Source: Ferdinandcohnia sp036962685 (lineage in GTDB: Bacteria > Bacillota > Bacilli > Bacillales > Bacillaceae_L). From it: 64,000 bases of DNA. The DNA lies in assembly GCF_036962685.1 (NCBI RefSeq), contig NZ_JBALOP010000001.1, positions 1-64,000 of the forward strand, written 5' to 3'. The notes beneath the pieces are model-generated. The model searched no databases and had not been told where the DNA came from. It saw only the letters and a list, made by a program, of their open reading frames with translations. Positions 51,996 through 58,945 of this stretch are shown in pieces. The position numbers and the translations under genes are program-made. Within the stretch, counting starts at the first letter, position 1; every line of letters begins with the position of its first letter.

Positions 51996-54116
51996 TTAAG
52001 ATGCAATTTCTTGTTGTTCGCCAACAACTGATTTTTCAAGAATTTCAGCAATATCATATGTGCCGATTTGGTCCTCGACTTCCTTCGCCTTCGTACCATC
52101 ACTTAGCATTGTTAAGCAGTACGGACATCCAGAACCAATTGTCGTTGGACTAACCGCAATCGCTTGCTCCGTTCTCGCTACATTTATGCGAGTTCCTGTA
52201 TCCTCTTCCATCCACATCAGACCGCCACCAGCTCCACAGCACATTCCATTTTCACGGTTACGTTCCATTTCAACGAGCTGCACACCTGGAATTTGTTTTA
52301 AAATTTCACGAGGTGGGTCATAGACGTCATTGTAGCGTCCTAAATAACAGGAATCATGCCAAGTAATCACTTCGTTCACCGCATGCTTCGGAACTAATCT
52401 TCCCTCTTTCACAAGGTCATACAATAGCTCTGTATGGTGGAAGACCTCGACACCTTCAAGACCCAGATCTGGGTATTCATTTTTGAAAATATTGTAGGCG
52501 TGTGGGTCGATTGTGACAATCTTCTTTACTTCTGCCTTTTCAAATTCGGCAATATTGTTTGTCGCAAGCTCCTGAAATAAAAATTCGTTTCCAAGACGGC
52601 GTGGTGTGTCACCAGAGTTTTTCTCCTTGTTTCCTAAGATCGCAAACTTCACTCCTGCTTCATTCATCAGCTTCGCAAAAGAAAGCGCGATTTTTTGGCT
52701 ACGGTTATCAAATGCCCCCATAGAACCGACCCAGAAAAGGTATTCGAACTCTTCGCCTGCTTTTTTCATTTCTTTAACAGTTGGGACATGAACATCGTCA
52801 CGGACTTCACGCCAGTTTTCTTTTTCCTTTCGGTTAAGGCCCCATGGATTTCCTTGACGCTCAATATTCGTCATCGCACGCTGTGCATCTGCATCCATTT
52901 TTCCTTCAGTAAGTACTAAATAACGACGTAAATCAATGATTTTATCGACATGCTCGTTCATAACCGGACATTGGTCTTCACAATTTCGACAAGTTGTACA
53001 TGCCCAAATTTCTTCTTCTGTGATGACGTCACCAATTAAGCTTGGGCTATAAGCTAAATCAGTCGTTGCTGCTGTTTCATTTACACCCTGGCTAGCGGAC
53101 GCAAGTGCTAACTGATTTCCCTTTGTATGATTGAATGCAACAGCTGGTACCCATGGTACACGTGATGTTACGACCGCACCTGTTTCAGTTAGGTGATCAC
53201 GTAATTTCACGATTAAATCCATTGGTGAGAGCATTTTTCCAGTACCTGTTGCCGGACACATATTTGTACAGCGACCACATTCTACACATGCATAGAGATC
53301 GACTAATTGTGTTTGCTTGAAGTCTTCAATTTTCCCAACACCAAAGGTTTCTTGTGTTTCATCCTCAAAATCAATTTTTTCAAGCTTTCCTGGGCTAGTT
53401 TGTCTGCTCAAATAAACATTTGCCGGTCCAGCTATTAAGTGAGCATGCTTGGATTGCGGCACGTAGACGAGGAAGCTTAACAGGAAGATTAAGTGAATCC
53501 ACCATGAGATATAAAATAGGACAATTGCAGCTGTTTTATTTAGCCCACCTAAAGCAAGTGAAATCACGGACGCAATTGGCTCGCTCCATGATGGTTCATG
53601 ACCATGCCAAACGATTCCTGCACCGTTTCCAAGTAAAACGGATAGCATCAAGCCACCAATAAATAAAAGAACAAGTCCTGATTTAAATCCTCTTTTTAGA
53701 CGAACAAGCTTTTCCACATAACGGCGGTGGAATGCCCATACGACGGCAACTAAAATCATAAATGTAACGATTTCTTGGAAAAACGTAAAGCCTGGATATA
53801 ATGGTCCCAGTGGAAGATGAGAGCCCGGCTTTAAGCCCTTCCAAATAAAATCAATCGCGCCAAATTGGACAAGAAGAAATCCGTAGAAGAACATGACGTG
53901 AATGGCTCCACTCTTTTTATCCTTTAAAAGCTTCTTCTGGCCGAATACGTTAATCCAAATCCGCTCAAGGCGCTCCTTTACTTTCCCGTCAAACTCAACT
54001 TTTTTGCCAAGCTTGATATAGGCAACTCTTGTCTTAATAAGGTAAACAAAAAGATAAATGGCGTAAGCGGTTACAGATAGAAACGCAACAAGATTAATAA
54101 CCAAGAGGATATCCAT
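51996..54116 (-). CDS. fadF: Membrane iron-sulphur oxidoreductase FadF
   Basis: 706 residues. The N-terminal half has about six membrane helices of NarI/DsrM type, followed by two 4Fe-4S sites (CVECGRCTNMCPATGTG and CTTCRNCEDQCPVMN) and two CCG domains (CYLGRYNDVY, GMCCGAGGG, GCPYC). It is related to glycolate-oxidase/heterodisulphide-reductase proteins; in B. subtilis FadF (YwjF) is thought to pass electrons from ETF to quinone in fatty-acid oxidation. First gene of the cluster, with GGAAGGAG ahead of the start. Confidence 0.92.
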   Translation of the reverse strand: MDILLVINLVAFLSVTAYAIYLFVYLIKTRVAYIKLGKKVEFDGKVKERLERIWINVFGQKKLLKDKKSGAIHVMFFYGFLLVQFGAIDFIWKGLKPGSHLPLGPLYPGFTFFQEIVTFMILVAVVWAFHRRYVEKLVRLKRGFKSGLVLLFIGGLMLSVLLGNGAGIVWHGHEPSWSEPIASVISLALGGLNKTAAIVLFYISWWIHLIFLLSFLVYVPQSKHAHLIAGPANVYLSRQTSPGKLEKIDFEDETQETFGVGKIEDFKQTQLVDLYACVECGRCTNMCPATGTGKMLSPMDLIVKLRDHLTETGAVVTSRVPWVPAVAFNHTKGNQLALASASQGVNETAATTDLAYSPSLIGDVITEEEIWACTTCRNCEDQCPVMNEHVDKIIDLRRYLVLTEGKMDADAQRAMTNIERQGNPWGLNRKEKENWREVRDDVHVPTVKEMKKAGEEFEYLFWVGSMGAFDNRSQKIALSFAKLMNEAGVKFAILGNKEKNSGDTPRRLGNEFLFQELATNNIAEFEKAEVKKIVTIDPHAYNIFKNEYPDLGLEGVEVFHHTELLYDLVKEGRLVPKHAVNEVITWHDSCYLGRYNDVYDPPREILKQIPGVQLVEMERNRENGMCCGAGGGLMWMEEDTGTRINVARTEQAIAVSPTTIGSGCPYCLTMLSDGTKAKEVEDQIGTYDIAEILEKSVVGEQQEIAS

Positions 54117-54178
54117 GTTTAAACTCCTTCCTTAAGTTGTACTTTAATTAATTTTCTGACTATATAGTTCATATCTCA

Positions 54179-54206
54179 ATTATATAATGAATGAGCATTC
54201 AGTCAA
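54179..54206 (-). promoter_or_regulatory. fadF promoter with embedded palindromic operator
   Basis: TTGACT (54201-54206), a 16-bp spacer and TATAAT (54179-54184). The spacer contains the perfect palindrome TGAATG-CT-CATTCA (54188-54201), half-sites like those of B. subtilis FadR (TGAATGA..TCATTCA) but with a shorter centre. A repressor here would block polymerase. Confidence 0.82.
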
Positions 54207-54284
54207 CATTTTTCTTTTGAAATCTCAAATAATCATTCTAATTTTCGCGTAAACTAAGTGGACGCCGTTATAGGAGGGGTAAAT

Positions 54285-55490
54285 TTGCTAAGGATTTTAA
54301 TTTGGATCGTCCTAATTACCATTATTCTATTACTGTTACTCCGCCTTGATTACAGTCTCGGAAGAAAAAGTCACTTAAAAAAACAAGTGAACGATGAGTT
54401 TCCATTGCGTAACAGTGATATTTCCCTTTATGACACAGGGGAAACACTTTTCTCAGACCTTTTTAAAGACATTCAAAATGCATCCGAACATGTCCATGTC
54501 GAATTTTATATTTTGAAGGACGATGACATCAGCAAGGATTTTGTTTCCCTTTTAAAGAAAAAAGCGGAGCAAGGTGTCAAAGTACGATTGCTTTTGGATT
54601 GGGTTGGCGCCCACAATGTCACGAAGGAAATGGAAAAAGACCTAACCCGTTCAGGCGTTTCGTTCGCCTACAGCAATAAACCTAACTTTCCCTATTATTT
54701 TTACAAACTCAATCAACGTAACCACCGGAAGATTACGGTCATTGATGGAAAAACGGGGTATATGGGCGGCTTCAATATCGGAAAAGAATATCTCGGCGAG
54801 GACCCGAAATTTGGTTTTTGGCGAGATTATCATTTGAAGCTGACTGGTGAAGGGGTCGCAGACTTGCAGACACAGTTTTTGGAGGATTGGTATAATTCGA
54901 CAGAGGAATCCATTGAAAATCGCATTGCATACTTTCCACCGCTTCCTAAAGGAAAGTCACAAGCAAGGTTCATTGCAAGAAATGGCGCCTATCTTGAGGA
55001 CGATTTTGTCGGTATGATCAAGCAGGCCAAAAAAGAGATCATCATTGGATCTCCTTATTTTGTGCTAAGCGATCGACTCAAACAGGAATTGATTGCCGCT
55101 GCAAAACGCAATGTAAAGATTCGTGTCCTTTTACCCAAAAAACCGGATCATCCTTTTGTAAAAGAAGCCGCCATTCCATTTATAGACGAGCTTTCAAAGG
55201 TTGGCATTCAGTTCAATATGTATACGAGGGGTTTTTACCACGCAAAGGTGATTTGTATCGATGACACGCTCTGCGACATCGGTACCGCCAATTTTGATAA
55301 AAGAAGCCTGTATTCGAATTATGAAATCAATTGTTATATCCATGACAAGGAAGTAATTAAAGAAATTAAAAAGGTCGTGGAGGAAGATTTTACGACATCA
55401 AATCAGCTTACACGTGACCGTATCAACGAATTGAAGTCGGAGAAAAAGTACAAAATTAAAATAGCAACCTGGATTTCACACTTTTTATAG
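54285..55490 (+). CDS. ywjE: Cardiolipin synthase-like phospholipase D protein
   Basis: 401 residues from a TTG that follows GGAGGGG by 5 nt (a GTG at 54258 is possible but has no ribosome binding site). One membrane helix (about 4-24) is followed by two phospholipase D domains with HKD motifs: HRKITVIDGKTGYMGGFN and HAKVICIDDTLCDIGTANFD. It joins two phosphatidylglycerols into cardiolipin. At about 400 residues it fits the shorter YwjE type, located next to ywjF (fadF) in B. subtilis, not the 480-residue ClsA. Confidence 0.9.
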   Translation: MLRILIWIVLITIILLLLLRLDYSLGRKSHLKKQVNDEFPLRNSDISLYDTGETLFSDLFKDIQNASEHVHVEFYILKDDDISKDFVSLLKKKAEQGVKVRLLLDWVGAHNVTKEMEKDLTRSGVSFAYSNKPNFPYYFYKLNQRNHRKITVIDGKTGYMGGFNIGKEYLGEDPKFGFWRDYHLKLTGEGVADLQTQFLEDWYNSTEESIENRIAYFPPLPKGKSQARFIARNGAYLEDDFVGMIKQAKKEIIIGSPYFVLSDRLKQELIAAAKRNVKIRVLLPKKPDHPFVKEAAIPFIDELSKVGIQFNMYTRGFYHAKVICIDDTLCDIGTANFDKRSLYSNYEINCYIHDKEVIKEIKKVVEEDFTTSNQLTRDRINELKSEKKYKIKIATWISHFL

Positions 55491-55504
55491 GGATGGGCGT
55501 GGAA

Positions 55505-55615
55505 TACTATCACTATTTCGGAAATACTGTCACTATTCCAGATTTACTGTCACTAACCAAAAAATACTGTCACTATCCCAAATTTACTGTCACTATCTGA
55601 AAAATACTACCACTA
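55505..55615. repeat. Tandem array, 20-bp period (6 units)
   Basis: TACT begins units at 55505, 55525, 55545, 55565, 55585 and 55605, exactly 20 bp apart; the shared core is TACTGTCACTA. It lies between the convergent cardiolipin synthase and XapX genes. Confidence 0.85.
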
Positions 55616-55625
55616 ACAAATAAGA

Positions 55626-55655
55626 GCACCCGCAGCACGGGTGCCTTTTATTTTG
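55626..55655. terminator. ywjE/XapX terminator
   Basis: GCACCCG/CGGGTGC (55626-55632 and 55638-55644) with a 5-nt loop followed on the plus strand by CTTTTATTTT. The right end overlaps the XapX stop. Confidence 0.75.
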
Positions 55656-55827
55656 GTCCAAACTGAATGAGTGGCACAATCCATTGGAATAATTTAAATC
55701 CTAAGTAAACACCAACTATGCCAGTAACCCCTGCAAGTGCTGGTGGCGCTGGGATTGGCAATTTTAATACAGCAAATAAAAATCCGACAATTATTCCCGT
55801 AAGTAGTGCTAAGATAACCTCTTTCAT
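55648..55827 (-). CDS. XapX domain protein
   Basis: 59 residues starting MKEVILALLTG behind GGGGAGG; a longer frame is not supported. Two membrane helices flank the conserved LKLPIPAPPALAGVTGIVGVYLG segment that defines the XapX domain. The function is unknown; it is often found near xanthosine or purine genes, but not here. Confidence 0.85.
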   Translation of the reverse strand: MKEVILALLTGIIVGFLFAVLKLPIPAPPALAGVTGIVGVYLGFKLFQWIVPLIQFGPK

Positions 55828-55866
55828 TTGCAGAATCCTCCCCTTTTTTATCATTATTCCCGACAA

Positions 55867-55892
55867 AAAGGCCCTCTACTCAAGAGAGGGCC
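55867..55892 (-). terminator. argS terminator
   Basis: GGCCCTCT (55870-55877) pairs with AGAGGGCC (55885-55892), followed on the minus strand by TTTTT. Confidence 0.85.
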
Positions 55893-55904
55893 AAAACAAA
55901 GAGA

Positions 55905-57575
55905 TTACATTTTTTCAGGTGCAGATACACCGATTAATTTTAATGAATTTTGTAATGTGAGTTGGACTGCTTTCATTAATGCAAGACGAGCTTTTGTTTT
56001 TTCAAGATTGTCTTGATCAAGCACTTTTTCTGCATTGTAAAAACTATGAAGAGCAGCTGCTAATTCATTAATATAATTTGTGATGCGATGTGGAATTCGC
56101 TTTTCTGCTGCTTCCGTTACAGCAGCAGGGAACTCACCAAGCTTCTTCAATAGATCTATTTCTTTTTCAGAGTTGATGTTCTCTAGCGCATAATTACCGT
56201 CTAATGCAATATTCATTTCATCACCGGAACGAAGCATGCTGCAAATACGAGCATGTGCATACTGCGCATAATACACAGGATTCTCATTTGATTGGGACAC
56301 TGCTAAATCAAGGTCAAAATCAAGATGTGTATCAGAGCTTCTCATTGCAAAGAAGTAACGAACGGCATCCAGACCAACCTCTTCGATCAAGTCACGCATC
56401 GTAACAGCCTTACCTGTACGCTTACTCATCTTCATTTTTTCACCATTTTTAAACAGGTGAACAAGCTGAATGATTTCAACCTCAAGCGTATCCTCTTCAT
56501 AGCCTAACGCCTGAATCGCAGCCTTCATACGTGGGATATAGCCATGATGATCTGCACCCCATACATTGATTAATTTTTCGAAGCCACGCTCAAGCTTGTC
56601 CTGATGGTACGCAATATCTGGTGTTAAATACGTATAAGACCCGTCATTTTTAATTAAAACACGGTCTTTGTCGTCTCCATATGTAGTGGAACGGAACCAA
56701 GTAGCGCCATCCTCTTCATAAATATGACCAGCACTACGCAACGCTTCAAGAGCTCGGTCAATTTTTCCATTATGGTAAAGAGACGTTTCTGAATACCATA
56801 CATCAAAACGAACACGATACTCCTCTAAATCCTTTTGAAGCTTTGCCATTTCGTATTTCAAGCCATATTCACGGAAAAAGTCGAAGCGTTCTTGTTCATC
56901 GACAGTTACATATTTATCGCCAAATTCCTCAGCAAGTCGCTTACCAATCCCAACGATATCTTGTCCATGGTAGCCATCCTCTGGCATCTGGGCATCCTTA
57001 CCAAGTGCCTGCATGTAACGAGCTTCAACGGATTTCGCCAAGTTATTAATCTGGTTTCCAGCATCATTGATATAGTACTCACGCGATACATCATAGCCCG
57101 CTTTGTCTAAAATATTACTTAACGAATCACCAACGGCAGCCCCTCGAGCATGTCCAAGGTGTAGATCCCCAGTTGGGTTTGCTGAAACAAATTCCACCTG
57201 AACCTTTTGTCTATTTCCAACAGTCGTTTCACCGTATGCCTCTCCCGCTGTTAAGATCGCTGGGATTAAATCAGTCAAATAGGAATTGTTCATATAAAAA
57301 TTGATAAACCCTGGGCCTGCGATTTCAATTTTTTCAATTGAAGCTTTTGATTTATCGAAGTTCGCCACAAGGTCTTCAGCAATCATTCGTGGTGCTTTTT
57401 TCGCCACACGCGCTAGCTGCATCGCCATATTTGTCGCATAGTCCCCGTGCGCTTTATCCTTTGGAAGCTCTAGCACAGCCTCAGGAATCTGTTCTTCCGA
57501 AGCTAGTCCAGCTTTTATAACTGCGTCTTTAATTTCCGCTTTTAAGCGTTCTTTTACTTGTTCAACAACATTCAT
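55905..57575 (-). CDS. argS: Arginyl-tRNA synthetase
   Basis: 556 residues. The N-terminal tRNA-binding domain (about 1-110) precedes the class I catalytic core with the HIGH-type motif HLGHARG and the KMSKS-type KMSKRTG; the alpha-helical DALR anticodon domain forms the end. It starts one base past the ywiB stop, so both are co-translated, as in B. subtilis. No T-box leader is seen. Confidence 0.97.
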   Translation of the reverse strand: MNVVEQVKERLKAEIKDAVIKAGLASEEQIPEAVLELPKDKAHGDYATNMAMQLARVAKKAPRMIAEDLVANFDKSKASIEKIEIAGPGFINFYMNNSYLTDLIPAILTAGEAYGETTVGNRQKVQVEFVSANPTGDLHLGHARGAAVGDSLSNILDKAGYDVSREYYINDAGNQINNLAKSVEARYMQALGKDAQMPEDGYHGQDIVGIGKRLAEEFGDKYVTVDEQERFDFFREYGLKYEMAKLQKDLEEYRVRFDVWYSETSLYHNGKIDRALEALRSAGHIYEEDGATWFRSTTYGDDKDRVLIKNDGSYTYLTPDIAYHQDKLERGFEKLINVWGADHHGYIPRMKAAIQALGYEEDTLEVEIIQLVHLFKNGEKMKMSKRTGKAVTMRDLIEEVGLDAVRYFFAMRSSDTHLDFDLDLAVSQSNENPVYYAQYAHARICSMLRSGDEMNIALDGNYALENINSEKEIDLLKKLGEFPAAVTEAAEKRIPHRITNYINELAAALHSFYNAEKVLDQDNLEKTKARLALMKAVQLTLQNSLKLIGVSAPEKM

Positions 57576-58007
57576 CTAGTTTCGCTCCTTAAATGTAATG
57601 GTTATTTTATGTAATCCTGACTTTTCACCGTGAAGTGAAAGCTCATATGCTAAGAATAACGTCCCTTTTTGAGAGTTTTTATACCATTTGTATTCGATAT
57701 TATTCGTTTTTACTGTAAGGTCAAAGTTTCCGACCTGGTTTTGAAAAGAACCATTTGTGGTTTCATTTTTTCGGTAGACCTGCCTCATTTTCACAATACC
57801 CGAACGAAGAATGAGAACCTCTTTTTCCGAAATTTTGATTACCGTTTTAACCGTCCCTGCTTCTTGCTTTTCATCAAATTGCAAGTATGTGTTATTACCC
57901 TTTAAGTAGTATAGACCATTTGCATGAAAAGCAACATTTTCTTTTCGCGGGCCATCTTTAATTTCTGTTACAAATTTGAGATCAATAGGTGTTCCTTCTT
58001 GACTCAT
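57576..58007 (-). CDS. ywiB: DUF1934 protein YwiB
   Basis: 143 residues starting MSQEG. A lipocalin-like beta-barrel pattern (GLYYLKGNNTYLQFDEK, TVIKISEKEVLILRSGIVKMRQVY, GTLFLAYELSLHGEKSG) matches DUF1934, always found just ahead of argS in Bacillus. The function is unknown. An in-frame GTG two codons upstream is possible. Confidence 0.87.
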   Translation of the reverse strand: MSQEGTPIDLKFVTEIKDGPRKENVAFHANGLYYLKGNNTYLQFDEKQEAGTVKTVIKISEKEVLILRSGIVKMRQVYRKNETTNGSFQNQVGNFDLTVKTNNIEYKWYKNSQKGTLFLAYELSLHGEKSGLHKITITFKERN

Positions 58008-58077
58008 TTTCACACATCCCTATAAATCATTAACTTTACTAGTATACGGCATTTTGTGAAGTGATTTCAAATTAAAA

Positions 58078-58102
58078 AAGAAAACTCGGCGAATGCCGAG
58101 TA
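58078..58102 (-). terminator. Terminator of the oxidase-like gene
   Basis: ACTCGGC (58085-58091) pairs with GCCGAGT (58096-58102) with a 4-nt loop, followed on the minus strand by TTTCTTTTTT. Confidence 0.85.
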
Positions 58103-58124
58103 GGGGGTGAGTTTGATAGAGGTA

Positions 58125-58502
58125 TTATTGCTTTGTAACTTTGATATTCAAGAAGATATTGATGGCAAAAAGGATGATCGCGAGGGTTGTAACTGTACCT
58201 CCAATCGCAATGGCAGGCTCAACAGCCGGATTACCGAGCAATAGCATCGTGAGCCCAATCATCATGACCGGCAAACCGATATTATGAAGCCAAAAGTGGA
58301 CCTTTCCAAGCTTTGATTCTCCCGCCTGCGGGAATAAGTAGTAGACGATTCCTGCAAGCCCCATAGATGCCCAGCCGAGTAAGTTAATATGAACATGGAC
58401 TCCTGTAAGTGTGTACGTGTGTGACATCGACATTCCCATCCCGATAAGAACTCCAATGACAAAATACACTGCCGCCATTTTCAAAAAGCGTACCCCAACC
58501 AT
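58125..58502 (-). CDS. Haem-copper-oxidase-like small membrane protein
   Basis: 125 residues with four predicted helices (about 8-28, 36-56, 66-88 and 95-117). Motifs HVHINLLGWASMGLAGIVYYLFP and HFWLHNIGLPVM resemble helices of cytochrome oxidase subunit I/NorB-type proteins, including candidate haem ligand histidines, but the whole protein is a quarter of subunit I. Such mini-proteins are often annotated as cytochrome c oxidase subunit I. Probably a haem- or metal-binding membrane protein of unknown role. It lies next to a metallochaperone and a metal ATPase. Confidence 0.7.
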   Translation of the reverse strand: MVGVRFLKMAAVYFVIGVLIGMGMSMSHTYTLTGVHVHINLLGWASMGLAGIVYYLFPQAGESKLGKVHFWLHNIGLPVMMIGLTMLLLGNPAVEPAIAIGGTVTTLAIILFAINIFLNIKVTKQ

Positions 58503-58618
58503 TGAAACCCCTCCCTTTTTCAGGTAAAAACCTAGTTCAAATGTAGTATATTCACCACATACAAAAGAATTGTCACAATTGCAAAATATATTTTATATAA
58601 GGTTTTTGGCCATGCAAA

Positions 58619-58648
58619 AATAAAACAGGCAAGCTTCAAATGCCTGCC
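58619..58648 (-). terminator. Metallochaperone gene terminator
   Basis: CAGGCA/TGCCTG (about 58627-58647) followed on the minus strand by TTTTATTTTT. Confidence 0.75.
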
Positions 58649-58659
58649 CGTTTCTTATT

Positions 58660-58869
58660 TTAATGTTTTACTTGGTAACCTAGTTTTTCAATGGTCTCTG
58701 CGATTTGCTCTTTTGTAACTCGGCCAGAATCAAATGTAGTCTTTACTTTACTTGAGTTAAATAATACTCTTGCTTCTTCTACACCTTCCATTTTTCCAAC
58801 CTTTGATTCGATCTTTTTAATACAAGATGGACAAGTAAGTGGTTCTAATTGTAATTTAATGGTTTCCAT
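58660..58869 (-). CDS. HMA-domain metallochaperone (CopZ-like)
   Basis: 69 residues, a single heavy-metal-associated ferredoxin-like domain with the metal site TCPSC (residues 12-16) in LEPLTCPSCIKKIESKVGKMEGV. Similar to CopZ but lacking its MxCxxC start. It probably carries a metal ion to the neighbouring ATPase, which has no HMA domain of its own. It has its own FNR-like operator and -10 (TACAAT) upstream. The ribosome binding site is AAGGAGAG. Confidence 0.85.
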   Translation of the reverse strand: METIKLQLEPLTCPSCIKKIESKVGKMEGVEEARVLFNSSKVKTTFDSGRVTKEQIAETIEKLGYQVKH

Positions 58870-58928
58870 TTTAATCTCTCCTTTTTTCTTTTTCTATTAT
58901 TATTGTAAGATGTTTTTTCATGTAGTTC

Positions 58929-58944
58929 TTTGACCTGGGTCAAA
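58929..58944 (-). promoter_or_regulatory. FNR-like operator of the metallochaperone gene
   Basis: TTTGACC-TG-GGTCAAA, a perfect 16-bp palindrome containing TTGAC-N4-GTCAA, ending 60 bp before the start codon at 58869. A TACAAT -10 follows 21 bp later, placing the operator centre near -41.5, the class II activator position. Confidence 0.75.
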
Positions 58945-58945
58945 T

